Origin: Epiperipatus broadwayi
Lineage: Eukaryota > Onychophora > Udeonychophora > Euonychophora > Peripatidae
Direction: 5' to 3'
NCBI GenBank assembly: GCA_028023455.1
Contig: JAQFVV010006274.1
Location: 994,001 to 1,058,000 of the forward strand
Length of the DNA: 64,000 bases
Part shown: positions 34,070-46,140 of the stretch, in pieces
How positions within the stretch are numbered: the stretch's first letter is position 1
Layout of the letters: every line of letters begins with the position of its first letter
The notes under the pieces: model-generated
The model's input: the letters and a program-made list of their open reading frames with translations, nothing else
Database searches by the model: none
What the model was told of the DNA's origin: nothing
Made by a program: the position numbers and the translations under genes

Positions 34070-34509
34070 AAATGTGCAACTGATAACTCAGAAAATTAAG
34101 CTAAATTTTTTTTCTTTTTACATATTCATATACACCTACATACATAGTACAATGTGTACAGTATGTAAATATTTCAAGTGAATATCTGCATAATACAGCA
34201 CAGTTTACACAAGCATATTACACTAAGGATTTTGGTTTTACATATTTTTATACAATGCATTCAATAAATAATTTTTTAATATGTTTTTTATTCCCAAGTC
34301 AGTGTAATTTTTTAGCTTTAGGAACCAACCAATTTTTTTCCCATAGACCCCCATTATAAATATGTATTCTGTATACAATATTTTTGCTTAACAATGAGTT
34401 TTGGAGGACCAATTGCCATCGCTAAGTGGGATAAAGGTGCATTTTGATTGAATATCACATGATTAAGCAAATGACTATACAATTATTGTTTTATTTTTCT
34501 ACAATTAAG

Positions 34510-34551
34510 CACTGTGTGAGTATAAATATTGTACAATGTTTTATTTGTGCT
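34510..34551 (+). repeat. 42-bp direct repeat shared with 30480-30521
   Basis: The block CACTGTGTGAGTATAAATAT...TTTATTTGTGCT occurs just outside both ends of the Tigger element, at 30480-30521 on the left and here on the right, and appears identical. It is too long for a Tigger TA duplication. Confidence 0.8.
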
Positions 34552-34563
34552 ACAAGTAAAGTT

Positions 34564-34656
34564 GTCAAGCATTCTAGCGACAGCTGCTTTACCGCAGTTG
34601 TCCCGGGTTAGTGGGTTCGCTTTCCAGCTGATGCTATGACACATGAGAAAAAAAAA
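34564..34656 (+). mobile_element. very short tRNA-derived SINE with perfect 13-bp target-site duplication
   Basis: The 93-base insertion is flanked by identical TACAAGTAAAGTT (34551-34563 and 34657-34669). It contains an A-box-like TAGCGACAGCTGC and a B-box-like GGGTTCGCTTTCC at about tRNA spacing, and ends in an A run. These are the marks of a retroposed pol III transcript inserted by a LINE. It is little longer than a tRNA, so it is either a minimal SINE or a retroposed tRNA-like RNA. The composition is much richer in GC than the surroundings. Confidence 0.85.
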
Positions 34657-34669
34657 TACAAGTAAAGTT

Positions 34670-35639
34670 AATTAAATAAGCATAAAAAATAAAAGTTAAA
34701 GTTTTAAATGTGAGGGTGGGGTGGTGGTGTAAAAATAAAACCCAAGTTTTTTTTAAAAAATGCCAACATTTATACTGTTATATTTATTTATTTTCATTTT
34801 TTAAAAAAAGAATGAGAGACATCTTGGACTTTTTTGGCTTACATTTATTCATATAAATTTGCTGGTAGCAATTAAAAATGCAATCAAATTTAAATGCACA
34901 ATTAGAAAATATAAAATTTGCCAAAATCTTTTTACATTTAAAAAAAAAAACTACAAATTTTATTGGACATAAACTTATGGCATTATTTTATGTTCACAAA
35001 GCTGAGAAAATGCAAAAGTTATATTTAACACAATTAAGTATATTTATTTTATTCAATTTTTAAACTACAGATTGAGTATTTGTCAGTTAAATTTTATAAA
35101 ACAGTCTGATTTTTTTTTTTTTTTATCATTATATTCACAACTGAACAAAGTTCTTTGACTTTTAATTTTTTTTAAAAACCTGTTCAGATAAAAAAACACC
35201 ATATTTAATTTTAAAATAATTGATTTGAGATACAATTTTCACAAGAACTTTATTTAACATGATTAGAACAAAATGTTATGTTGCCAGAAAATGAAAATCC
35301 CACAGGAAAAAATAAGGCCAAGAAAACTAGTGATTACCATTTTAAAAAACTAAGAAGAAAAAAAAGAATTTCAAAATCATAAAGAATTATTACTTTATTG
35401 TTACTTCTCAATTTCCAATTCAGAATAACTAAGTTTTAAATTAAATTTTTATGGCCAATGTTATTATATTCCTCATAAAATTCTGATTCAATTTTTTTTT
35501 TTAATGCTAAAATTTTTACTAGGCAAAAATTTTATACAAAGTTGGGGGAAAAAAACAGACAAATAAAGTAGTTTATAAATTACAAAAGATACATTTTATA
35601 AATATATAACAAAAACATTTAAAAGTAAAAAAAAAAAAG
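34670..35639. other. gene-free AT-rich stretch
   Basis: Homopolymer-rich sequence. The open frame at 34878-35063 is Lys/Phe/Leu-rich with no domain. No repeat pair was recognised. Confidence 0.5.
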
Positions 35640-36415
35640 GTTGGGGAGATCTACCTACTTATAATGGGACCAGAAAAGAAAGCAGGCTCCATTTAGAATC
35701 AATAATGTCTGGAAGGATGAGCATCTAGTTTCTAATTAATGTTATATAAATCAGTGATTACAATTTCCTGAATGTAAGGTTGAAGCAAAAATGGCTTATT
35801 AAGAACCAAAGGGTAAACATAAGAAAAGTAGTAACCCTACTTGAAGGGGAAAGGCCCTATTTCATATTGTCAATGAGAGTGGCAATAGAGGAACTGTTCT
35901 ATTTAATGACTTAATGATATTTCTATAGGTAAGAACAATAGGACACTGGAGAAGAAATCTTCAGATTTAGGACAAAGTGCTCCATGTTAGTATGCTCCAT
36001 TCTCTGTGATAAAAAATAACTAATGGGTAAGGCTTCTAACTTAATATTGATAAGGAAATCCAGGGTTCCAGATAACAGAATTTGAATTTTTTGATTATCT
36101 GTTTATTGATAGTAGTAAGGAAAGGGAGGAATATTTGAGGTTGACTAGCACGATGAATCATCTGCACAAGAGTATTTTCTTAGAGAATATTTGATGATTA
36201 AGATCATTGATTAAGGATTGAAAAAATAATAATTTTATTGGTTGTAGGCCTATAAGTAGAGGTGACTAGAACACATTTCATAGTATCTGTGTAAGCAAAG
36301 AGAAATTTAAAAACACTATTAAATGACCTCTGAAAATAAAAACTGAAGATTGAGTTGAGGGAAAGGCTATTGTTTTTGGCATGCTTTTGTAAGGTTCCGA
36401 TACTAATTGTAGTCT
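35640..36415 (-). pseudogene. Tx1/L1-like LINE C-terminal fragment (copy C)
   Basis: Minus-strand frames, shifted and stop-interrupted, match the other Tx1-like copies. GTLQKHAKNNSLSLNSI near 36400 parallels RNLQKHTKLNGLSQHSI of the 17-kb copy. IIKKFKFCYLEPW near 36090 parallels IRKLKFCYFEA of the 55-kb copy. A degraded ALPxxxFL block follows. The 5' end is truncated near 36415. The 3' end is not clear: a T run at 35490-35502 could be its tail. No RT catalytic motif is present. Confidence 0.6.
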
Positions 36416-39400
36416 TTTATTTCAAATCAAATATAATACTTCTTGCCTGAGATAATTCATTGCTTCAACACAAAAAAAATAGGAATATGAGAATATTTTA
36501 TTTTTACTTGTATCCCAGAAGTTAAAAAGTCTCAAGGGATTTATTAGAAAAAAGTTTTTCTCTTACTAAAAGAGAATATATATATATATTGAAATGGACA
36601 CCTTCCAATCTCTTTCCGTTTCACCATCAACCTAATGACCTACTCGTCTGAACTAGTTTCGAACCTATCTTAAATGTAAAAAATGTTAAATGTAAAAATG
36701 TTATATGTAAGTTGAGCGGGAAAACTTTGCTATAATGGCCGCTTAAATGGCATCATCCATTTACATATGAAAACACGCTATAATTAGACAGGTTTGATAA
36801 AATTATAGCGTAGAAATGCTCATAAATTATTATAAAATGTTTTATTAATTTTCAGTCAATTCTTAATTATATTCACTATTATATTCGTATGTGGATGAAT
36901 AATTTAAACCTTGGAATAATGGCAAAATGATTTATATATATATTTAAGTTTAAATAAAGAAGATATAATGTAAAATATTTTTTTAAAAATATATTTAACG
37001 GTTTTCTGATTTAATGTTTTACATATATAATTGAAACTAAAGTATTTTCTTTAAATTTGCTTTTTTTTACTAAACAAATAATATCGTATAAACAAATATG
37101 TTAAAAGTTAAAATAAAAATCATCCGTTTATAATTAAAAATGAGAATTTTGTGTAAACAAGAGATCAATTAGTGACTGCACCCCGGGTAAAAAAGTAAAA
37201 TCTAGTTTACTGATTGATTTTTGTTTGCAACAAAAGACTTTATCATTAAATCAGAATACCGTTACTTCTGCTAAGCTTTAACATTTTATAACACCTAAAA
37301 AGGAATTTAATTAGTGAATCTGAATCGAATTATATGATTTATATATTTTAATAATTTTAAGTAAATTAAAAATAGCACCTCAGAGACGTTATCTGTTGTA
37401 GAAATTGGATTATATTATTTTGTTTAATTAAAAGTCAATTGGTCCCAAGGCAAACGAAATTCAAAAAAGGTGTCAAGGTTTAGTGGAAATATATAAATAG
37501 GTCCTCTTTTAAGTGGGAAGATATACTCCATCTTGTTTTTGAAAAGCTGTTAATATCAGAAGTCAAAAATTGTTTAATTTTACCATGTCTGGCTAAAGTC
37601 AGGCAAAATTTTGCTGCCGTTCCCGTGATGGAACGCCGAAGTTCAATCCATCCAATGCCAAAGCAACAACCAACAAGCTTATACCAAATAAAAGATGCCA
37701 TATGCCGCTAAAAAGGACTTGCTTTCATTCCAGCACCATTTTAAAATCATCTCCCAACTAAATTGAAGATGCTACAAGCCGCCAAAGAAATCACCTTCGT
37801 TCCAGTTCGAATATCTCCAGTCTATCTATAGGAGAACTGTTTTAATATTACTAAAATAGCCTAGCTCTATGTGAATTTCAAAAACAATCATTATTTCTTC
37901 AAAATCAGGTTAGCTAACCATAATATTGCAAACTTCTTTCTAAATTGTTTTCCAAATAATATTTAAATTCTATAAAATGAAATACTTTTGCAAATTTCTT
38001 TATTAATTCAATATTGTAAACTCTTTCTAAATAGTATTTGAAATCTATAAATGAAATGCTTTTGCTAAATTTCTTTGTTAATTAATATTTTGCTATATAA
38101 ATTAATCACTGCAGTATATTTACCTTTCTGTTGCTTATTTTAATAATTATTAGTTATGCCTATGTTTTGAAACGGCGTGCATTTAATTATAGAATATGTT
38201 TTTAAAGATATAAATTTAAAATCTCCTTATTATTATTTATATAGCGTCATTTCGTGCGCTGTTTCGAAACCCAAATTCACATTTTGTTATTTAGTAAATT
38301 AATTAATATAAATATAAAATGTGACTTTTCAACCTTTAATTATTATATTACTAAAGATTAAACTAGCCTGGAGTGCAATCATAAGTATATTTTTTTAGTA
38401 AAGTATTCATAAGTCCCTTATTAAATATACTTTTCCCCCTTTTTAAAGTTTAGTAGTTATAGATAACTAAAGAGATTGAATGGGATAAAGTAAAGTTTAT
38501 ATATATATACCCATCAGTAGCATATCGTATTTCTCATGCTATAGAAGAGTTGGCTTATTTAATTTATAATATCCTTTGGCTTGGCGGATGTGAAACTTAT
38601 TAATATTTTCACGTTGTGCTGTTTTATTTATATAAGATGGAGCCACGGTAAGTCCAGCCCACCTTCCTCTTTTATGGATAGTGCAGTAGCTAATACTGAG
38701 CTAAGGGCCAGATTAGCACTAAGTCCCCCGCCTCTTCTGAACCAAAAAAAGGTTCCCCCATTAGCAGCATGACGACTGGTTATTGGGTAAACCGTTGTTC
38801 ATCACAAAAACCCTAAAACTATTTTCCATCCGCAGAGCAACTTTATTGTTATATTTTACTTGTGCCTAGCATATTAGTAAAATTGTTATAGCCAACTCTA
38901 CCTCCATAATATGCAGTCTTCGGCGTTGATCCGAAGCATTCTTGAAAACCCGTTCGATCTAAAGCTATCTGGGATGCTTTATAAGCCCATAGTTGATATA
39001 TAAAATTTATTATAGTCAGATGTATTATTAAGTTTCACTCCAGACTTGGTTTGATTTCACGTACAATAGCCACATGGACTGATGATGAAAGGGCATAACT
39101 GATAAAAGTTAATGTAGTGATTAGTTATATATTAGGGTATTTGTTTCCATTAAATAATATTGGCCAATTAAATAATAGCCAACGTATCAATTATTGTTTA
39201 AATGGCCTATAGTAATGTTACTTTATAAATAAAATGCCTGCATGCATTTGCCAACAACAATTATCAATAAAATATATTTTATAATTCATTATCTATTAGT
39301 TTCTGTCTCATTATTAGATCAATCCAATTCACTAATTGCCCATAGCTTTTCATTAGTAAAACCCCTATTAACTAATTATATTAGATTTTATCTTTGGAAT

Positions 39401-39460
39401 GTCTAGTATTTAAGTTGTTTATATATATGTTTAAGTCCATGAGTCTAATTGTTTTCTCCG
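36416..39460. other. gene-free stretch with a diverged short duplication
   Basis: At 37693-37733 and 37768-37810 a unit of about 75 bases is imperfectly repeated (AGATGCCATATGCCGC / AGATGCTACAAGCCGCC). A frame at 38581-38772 has a Pro/Ser-rich end (SPPPLLNQKKVPPL) but no domain. A minus frame at 37480-37701 is also unassigned. Nothing else was recognised. Confidence 0.4.
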
Positions 39461-39479
39461 ATTTGCTAGCGGGCCGGAT

Positions 39480-39690
39480 TAAGAATTAATTCTCGTGTGC
39501 CATCATTGTTATGTTGTCCATTAGGTGTTTGACCTGAGGCTTGGAGAGTGGGTTCAAATCCAGACTAGTCCCTGACCAAAATCTCGGCTCGACTGGGTTT
39601 GAAGTACATTTTGTGAGTTCCAGCTCGTGTTAGATGGATAAGCATATTTTGACTGGTACAATATATATATATATTGTAACGCTCTCATAT
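39480..39690 (+). repeat. tRNA-derived SINE candidate
   Basis: GGGTTCAAATCCAG is a strong B-box match, preceded by GTGTTTGACCTGAGG in approximate A-box position. The sequence ends in GGTACAATATATATATATAT. The same ending (CCGTACAATATATATATA) closes the candidate at 47750-47915, so the two may belong to one SINE family with a conserved 3' end and a TA tail. Confidence 0.5.
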
Positions 39691-40046
39691 ATATATATTG
39701 TTTAACATATATATATGTGTGTATATATACATGCATTACATCGCTGCAGAAAGGAATGTACTATTAATTGAAAGGAGACCCTTTGATTTCTCTCGGAGGC
39801 CTTAAAGGAACCGAGCATGGTGTGTTTATTGACTTTTTACCTTTGAGTTTAAGATAAGGAAATACTATGATCTTTCTTCTCAGTTGCCTCATAAGGCAGA
39901 ATGAATGTATATGTAAATGATAAATATTTTTTCAATAGATATATACAATCATTACAGACAAAATAAATTATGAACCTTATTCCCAGGAGGAAGCTAAGAA
40001 TCCCCTGATTGTGGACCCAGGCTGCTATTTGATGACAACTTTTTAT

Positions 40047-40737
40047 TTAGATACTTACAACTGCAGATTACTTTCAAGTGAGGGAAGATTGCAAGAATTA
40101 GAAGAAGAACTATCTTATATTAAATGGGACATTATTAGACTTTGTGAAGTTAGAAGAATAGGTGAAGAGACAATTGATTTAAAAAGTGGACATGTACTAT
40201 AAAGGCACAAATATTGGAAATATAAATGAAGTAGGATTCACTATAAATAAAAAATGGAAGAACATAATTATGGAGATTGATGGTTTATAGGACAGAGTGC
40301 CAAGATTAGTTATACAACTTAATAGCAGATACCAAATGCAGATAATTCAGGTTTATGCCCCAACAAGTTCTCGTAATGGTAAAAATCTATGGATCTACTA
40401 AAGGCTTTTGATAAGAATAAATGGCATTTTAAAAATTGTTATGGGAAACTTTATTGCTAAAATTGGTAAACAAATGAAAGATGAAAGTGTTATAAGTAAT
40501 TTTGGTTATGGTAATGAAAATGAAAGAGGACATAGACTTGTGGAGTTTGCAGAAAAACTTTATATTACGAATTCTTTTTTTTTTTTTTTTGAGAAAAATG
40601 TTAAAAGGAAATGGACATTGAACCATCCAAATGAAGGTATGGCAGAATTGGATTATATTTTGATTAACAGAAAATACATATTTCAAGATTGTAATGTTCT
40701 TAATAAATTTAACCCAGGAAGGGTGATCATTGATTAG
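40047..40737 (+). pseudogene. RTE-type LINE apurinic endonuclease domain, broken
   Basis: Frames at 40011-40202 and 40408-40737, plus shifted sequence between them, read as an exonuclease/endonuclease/phosphatase domain that nicks target DNA for LINE insertion. Seen: IKWDIIRLCEVRR (the E of the metal-binding motif), YQMQIIQVYAPT, then MGNFIAKIG where the family has GDFNAKIG, and LDYILINRK where the family has IDYILTNRK. Loss of the Asp and Asn of GDFN, together with stops at 40201 and 40290, makes it inactive. Confidence 0.8.
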
Positions 40738-40851
40738 TAAGATGTAAGATACATGTTAATGCAAAAGTAATCTCAAAAACATTCTAATAAATTTAAATTA
40801 GAACTTACAAATCAGTTTCAAGCATTACTAGATTTTGAACATAATTCAGAT

Positions 40852-42060
40852 TTGAATGAAATTAATATGAAAATAACTGATACACTTTTAAAAACTGCAG
40901 CAAAGATAGCTGATAGAAAAAGCAGCAAATGGACCAATAAAATTTCAACTGAGACTAGAGAATTTATGAAGAAGAGAATAAATATGAAGATATACAAAAA
41001 TCATGCATTAAAAAGGATTGGATACCTCAAATTTTGTAAAATTGTGCGGAAAAGAATTGAAAATGATATAAGAAAGTATAACTGTGAACTAGCAAGGAAA
41101 GCTGTAGAAGAGAATAAAAGTCTCAAGAGTGTAAAACAACACTTTGGTATTGGTAGAAAATTTATATCTGCAATAAGAAAAAAAAAGATGGAATTATTAC
41201 TAAAAAGAGAGATGACATCATGAAATAGGTAGAACACTTCTATCAAGAATTATATAATAATAAAGAATTTCCCAGAATTTTAAATGAAGAAGTGAGACAT
41301 GCAATTAAATTTATGAAGTAAGGAAAGGCTCCAGGTAATGATGGAATTATAATTGATATATTAAAAGAAGCATGTGAAGAAATAGAAATTTTTTTAGCAA
41401 ATTATATACCAAATATCAAAATGATGAAGATGTACCAGATGATTGGAAGAGTGCAGTCTTAATATTAATATTTTAAAAAGTTAATAAAGAAGATATTAGA
41501 AATTACAGATCTATCAGCCTTTTATCAGTTTTATATAAAAAATTTACCGAGATAATTACCAACTCATCTACAGAGAACATTGGATTTCCACCAACCAAGA
41601 GAATAAGCTGGTGGTTTTAGTACAGTAGGTCATATTCAGACAAATGAATATGAGTGCCATTATGCTTTGGACTTGTAGATTATGAAAAGGCATTTGATTC
41701 TATAAACATTTCTTCAGTGATTAAAGCATTGGATCATCAAGGTATAAATCCAGAATATTGTCATATTTTAAAGAATATTTATAAAAATGCAACAGCAACA
41801 ATTAGATTACATAACAACACTAGGAAAGTCAACATTGAGAAGAATGTTAGATACGGTGACTCCATATCTCCAAAACTTTTTACAGCAGTGCTGTAAGAAG
41901 TATTTTGTGGATTAAAATGGGAAGCTAAAGGAATGGAAGTAAATAGAGATTATTTAAGTCATTTAGATTTTGCAGATGATGTAGTTGTTTTCGCTAATAA
42001 TGCTTTAAAGTTGCTGGAAATGTTGCAAGAGTTATCAGATGAAAGTAGGACTAAAGATAA
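40852..42060 (+). pseudogene. RTE-type LINE reverse transcriptase, broken
   Basis: The frame at 40852-41223 covers the basic linker between endonuclease and RT. RT motifs follow after frameshifts: GLVDYEKAFDSI (motif A) at 41654-41710, YGDSISPKLF (motif B) near 41850, and LDFADDVVVFAN (motif C, FADD intact) near 41965. A stop at 41894 and shifts elsewhere break the protein. The catalytic aspartates are retained, which suggests fairly recent inactivation. Confidence 0.85.
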
Positions 42061-42730
42061 ATGTTAAAAAGACTAAAGTAATATTCAATTGATTTTCTCA
42101 AAATATGAAAATAAAGATTGATTATGATAAGTTAGAAGTTAACAGCTATAAATACCTTTGTCAGATTATTAACACAGATGGAAACATAACGGATAAAATT
42201 AATCATGGAATTAAACTTGTTTGGAGTGCTTTTGGTAGAAATAATTTATACTAAAAGGAAATATGTCTGTGTTTGAAAAAGAAGGTTTTTAATAAATGTG
42301 TTTTACAAGTTTTTACTTATGGATCTGAGACTTGAACAGTTAATAGAAGAATAATACAGATACTTCAGACCACTCAAAGAAGTATGGGTAGATGTTATGT
42401 TAAGAGTAACAAGAAGGGATTGAAAACGCAATATATGGGTAAGAGAACAAACAGGTGTTACTGACCTCTTTGAAAAAATTAAAAGACGAAATGGAGTTGG
42501 GCTGAACATATTGGTAGAAGTGATGATAATAGTTGACAATTGAAATCTTAAACTCGTTTCCAAGAGATTGTAAACGACTCAGAAAAAGACCACGTGTGAA
42601 ATGGATGGATGAAATAAGAAAGTGCTGGGGTAATGTGGAGAAGAGAGCCTAAAGATCAGAGATGGATTGAACTTGGGGAAACCTTTATCCTGCAGTGGGT
42701 TGATAAGGGTTGATGATGATGATGATGATA

Positions 42731-43192
42731 TGCATTACGTGTGTGTGTTTATCATTCGAAATAAAGAAGAAAGAAACTAAATAAATGAAAGAGAAGAATT
42801 TTAAGATATAAACTGAAATGGTAATTTTATCAATTAGTAGAGTTTTATTAATTGAATTAGGAAAGTGGGGAAAAGAAAATCTGATTTAAGTTAAGATTCA
42901 GAACTCATTCTCTTCTTTTTATCTTTAAGAGAGAATTAATATTGTAAAAGAAAGAAAATATTATGTCTGAAATATAATGTAGATTAAAATGAAAATGTAA
43001 TTCAAAGTAGAAATCGACAATAAAATAGTCAATAACAAGTAATCTTTGTAAACTATCTCGTTGCCACAAATGCAATTAAATTTTGGAAAATTCCTGGTCA
43101 ATAAGATAAGATTAATCTCATAAAAAGATAAGATGAATCATTTAATTAAAAACTAAAGGCAAAAATGAATAAAAGTGAACAATAGAAGAAGT
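42731..43192. other. AT-rich stretch, nothing recognised
   Basis: No frame or repeat was supported downstream of the RTE microsatellite tail. Confidence 0.5.
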
Positions 43193-43202
43193 ATATAAAA
43201 AG
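43193..43202 (+). promoter_or_regulatory. possible TATA box
   Basis: ATATAAAAAGCGG fits a core promoter TATA element. About 640 bases downstream an AATAAA occurs (near 43842), so a short transcription unit could span about 43225-43860. Motif evidence only. Confidence 0.25.
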
Positions 43203-43284
43203 CGGCCAGCTTGATAGTTGGAGACAGTTAGCTAAGAATTTTTTCGTGTGTTGAAGTTAAGAGGGAGTTAATTGGACTCATTAA

Positions 43285-43593
43285 TTAATAATCAACTAAG
43301 CAACCCCATGTGCTGATAAGAAAACAACAGGAGTGGGCATCAGGGCTTTGTTCCCCAGCCTCCATCATCATCAGTCTCTCTTCTGCTATCAATGCCTTGC
43401 CCACAATGTAGGACTCTGCTGCATATACTTTCATATTGCTGTTCCAAAGTTCTGGAAAAGGAAAAGAGTTGTAGCTGATGACCACATGGCCTGCCATGAA
43501 GAGTGCAAGGAGCATTATGAACTTAAAAATAAGCCCATGGATCATGAAGGAAGGACTATCCAAATTGTTACACGTTGATGATGTCACATCCAA
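43285..43593 (-). CDS. unrecognised 102-codon open frame
   Basis: The frame begins MDVTSSTCNNLDSPSFM, has a hydrophobic stretch at about residues 22-41 (GLIFKFIMLLALFMAGHVV) that could span a membrane, and ends WGCLVDY. A plus-strand frame of 81 codons (43333-43578) overlaps it and is rich in Cys and His (HMACHEECKEHYE), so it is unclear which strand, if either, is coding. The local base composition is less AT-rich than the surroundings. No family was recognised. It may be a decayed element fragment or an exon. Confidence 0.2.
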   Translation of the reverse strand: MDVTSSTCNNLDSPSFMIHGLIFKFIMLLALFMAGHVVISYNSFPFPELWNSNMKVYAAESYIVGKALIAEERLMMMEAGEQSPDAHSCCFLISTWGCLVDY

Positions 43594-43859
43594 GTTAAAA
43601 CTTAGGTAAATATATTGAATGTTTACTGATTAATGTCAAGATATTATTAGGTGTAAATGAACTGATGTGAAGAGAGGAGTATTAAATTACAAATGTCAGA
43701 ATTATATAATGGAAGTATGCGATGAATTAACTTTTGTTAAAGTATATTTAATTTGTTTGGTAATTATTGTTATATCTATTTTTATTGTGTTTAATATATG
43801 TGTGTAATTGAAATATTAACATACTGCAGAGTGTGTATAGGAATAAAAGGTGTTTGATA

Positions 43860-45164
43860 AAGATTATTTGATCTGTTCTCTTTCCTTTACCTGCATCACC
43901 ATAATTAGAGAATTAGCGAGCTTGATAAGTGCTCTTGATTCATGCTCTGGGTCCCTCTGTCTCATAGTGTTGGAGTTATTCTGGATAAGTTTCCATGTCT
44001 TTCATCTAGGAATTCATGTTATATCAAGTTTCTGTGGCCAGATGACGCCTGAGATTTGTCTCGAAAAAAATAAATTTGCTTTGGAGGATTGGTGTAGTCC
44101 TAGTAATGGAGGGATGTGATCAGGAAAAATGAAGATTTGTACATTCATAGGTATGATTGATAATTGATCTATCTATAATATTCTATCCCTCTTCTTAAGT
44201 ATATGATCACAGAGTGTCAAAACTGTTCTAAATTTACAAATAGTTGATAAGTATGCAAGGCTGTGTCATAAGTAAATCAACTAAACCAGTGCCATATGAT
44301 ATTTAATGGAAGATATTAAGATAAATAAAGGCCACAACAAAATAAATTTTTAGTTGTTAGATAATATCTAAAAAGAAAAAAAAAAGAAATAATATACAAG
44401 GATGATTACAAAAAAGTAATAAATAATAATAATAAATAAATAAAATAATCAGTGACTGTTAAAAAGGACGGGAAAGCATCGAGATTGTTACACTATATTA
44501 ATTGAGCAATACTTATTGTAAATCAAATATGAAATTATATAATAAATCAAAAAATTAAAATTTAATCAGCATGGCGTTGTTAAAATATGGTGGGTGGGTG
44601 TGAATCACCAATTAATATTGCTTACCAATACAGATACAATAAAGAAATAAAAAGGCATATAATGGTAATATCCACATGTATGTGTATCGTAAAACTATGG
44701 TCTGTATATAGGTATTCATTCATTATCTAAGTCTTTCTGGTGAAAACTATGAAAGCCCGAAGAACAGGATGCATTGCAGATTTGAGCTATAACTATTTTG
44801 ATTTTAGACTTTTCATAAAACAACCCTTTTTAAGAACATCTTCGTACTGAATAATCATCATCATCACAGAAAGCATGACTAAATATCATTTATTCCAACA
44901 AGAAAAACAATTTATAAATTTAGAATCTGCATGAATTTTTCACTTCAAAAAATAGTCAAAGAATTTTAGGAAAGAAAAAAATGTAGTTATATGTAATTTA
45001 TTTTTTTTATAATTTCATATTTAGAACTAAATATATTTGTATTTTTTACTAAAAAGTTTTAAAATTCTAAGTCACACATATATAAAAAGAACATGTTTAC
45101 ATAGTATCTTTATCATCATATAAGTTTTGCAGATGAGTGTATGTACCTGTTCATACTATCTCAT
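43860..45164. other. gene-free stretch
   Basis: A frame at 43850-44119 has no domain. Otherwise AT-rich with short repeats (AATAATAATAA near 44425). Nothing recognised. Confidence 0.45.
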
Positions 45165-45310
45165 ATATATTGAAGCAGTCGGATCTAAGTTCGATCCTAG
45201 CTTCATGATCTTTCACATGTAGCCAACTTCAAACCCTTGTACTAACTTTGAATTTCCGATGCAATGGGGCTTTATGCGTTCAGTCCACGCTAGTTTCCTT
45301 AAAGAAAAAC
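45165..45310 (+). repeat. tRNA-like SINE candidate
   Basis: AGTTCGATCCTAG is a close B-box match, with GAAGCAGTCGGATC just upstream. The following 90 bases (AGCCAACTTCAAACCC ... GGGGCTTTATGCGTTCAGTC) are less AT-rich than the surroundings, as seen in SINE bodies. No A box or duplication was identified. Confidence 0.35.
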
Positions 45311-45943
45311 TATTATAAATGTGTGTTAAAATTAATTCATTTGAGATTTAAACTAATCATTTCTATTAATAAATTCATGTTAGAATTATTCATGAATTTA
45401 TATATATTATAACTGCGTGGATTGTGCGTATATATATTTATAAATGTTTAAATATATATAATTGTTCGAAAGTTTCATTGCGTCGGGAATGTTTATTTTA
45501 CTTTTAAATAATATGTTAAATTTTTAATGATTAATAGCTACATTCTTTCGATAAGCTTTCAGATTTTCTCTTTCCAAAACAATGGTTAAAGTTTTTATTA
45601 ATTAGAAATAGATAAGTCTTTAAAATGTTAGGACGGTCCTAATTAAAATCATTTTCTGATATTAAAAATTCAGTTTCTAATTAGAAAATGAATTCAAGTT
45701 AATGAGTTTGAAAGCCTTATCAAAGGAATGTATCTAACAACAACTAGTAAATTTTTTGTAAGATTGATTTAGCCTAAAGGCATCAGATACAGTATAAAGA
45801 GCCCAGGAAAAGTTTCCAAGCAGCTAGTATTCCTCATTAAGAGAAGCTATATATATTTCATTAGAGAAGAAGCCGCTCAGTTAAATTATGAAGTAAAATA
45901 GTATTTCTACCATGGTGGGGGGGCTTAACTTGAGGAGTCTGAC

Positions 45944-46140
45944 TACAGTTCCTGAAGTCCCCTGAAAATCTCCAATGTGGCTGTAATATAAAAATTCATA
46001 TACCAATCGTAAGCTGCGTAAACCATAGAGAAATCCTTCAAAATGTCATTCAAATAATTTTCCAAAATGCGCATCTACGTCTCATCCAACTGGACTCTGC
46101 CCTGTGGAAACTCAGAAGCCAACCATAGAAATGGTAATAT
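45944..46140 (-). other. short coding-like stretch, unassigned
   Basis: On the minus strand one frame runs for about 60 codons with a single internal TAG. The part after the stop starts with ATG and encodes about 43 residues (including NDILKDFSMVYAAYDWYMNF). The composition is protein-like rather than T-rich noise. I do not recognise the family; a transposon fragment is the likeliest explanation. Confidence 0.25.

Larger units (their letters stand above)
30862..34439 (+). mobile_element. Tigger/pogo-type DNA transposon, near full length
   Basis: The left end CACCTTTACTCTACTTAGCGAT (30862) matches the inverted right end (34439), where the plus strand reads ATCGCTAAGTGGGATAAAGGTG. The left flank is TA; the right flank is CA, consistent with a mutated TA duplication. 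The 3.6-kb element contains a transposase pseudogene at 32370-34069, a long AT-rich 5' part with a nested hairpin at 31311-31612, and a short 3' part. The ends and the transposase type agree. Confidence 0.85.
40011..42730 (+). mobile_element. RTE-type LINE (copy 1)
   Basis: Decayed but nearly complete: the endonuclease region starts near 40047 (TYNCRLLSSEGRLQELEEEL), the RT domain is at 41640-42060, the C-terminal basic segment KRPRVKWMDEIRKCWGN lies near 42575-42630, and the 3' end is a GAT microsatellite at 42707-42729. A short 3' end with a simple repeat in place of a poly-A tail is characteristic of RTE-clade LINEs. Similarity to the 51-53.6-kb copy is visible along the length. Confidence 0.85.

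Noticed and set aside
39072-39090. CTGATGATGAAAG resembling a hammerhead core
   Set aside because: There is no room for stem II between CTGATGA and GAAA.
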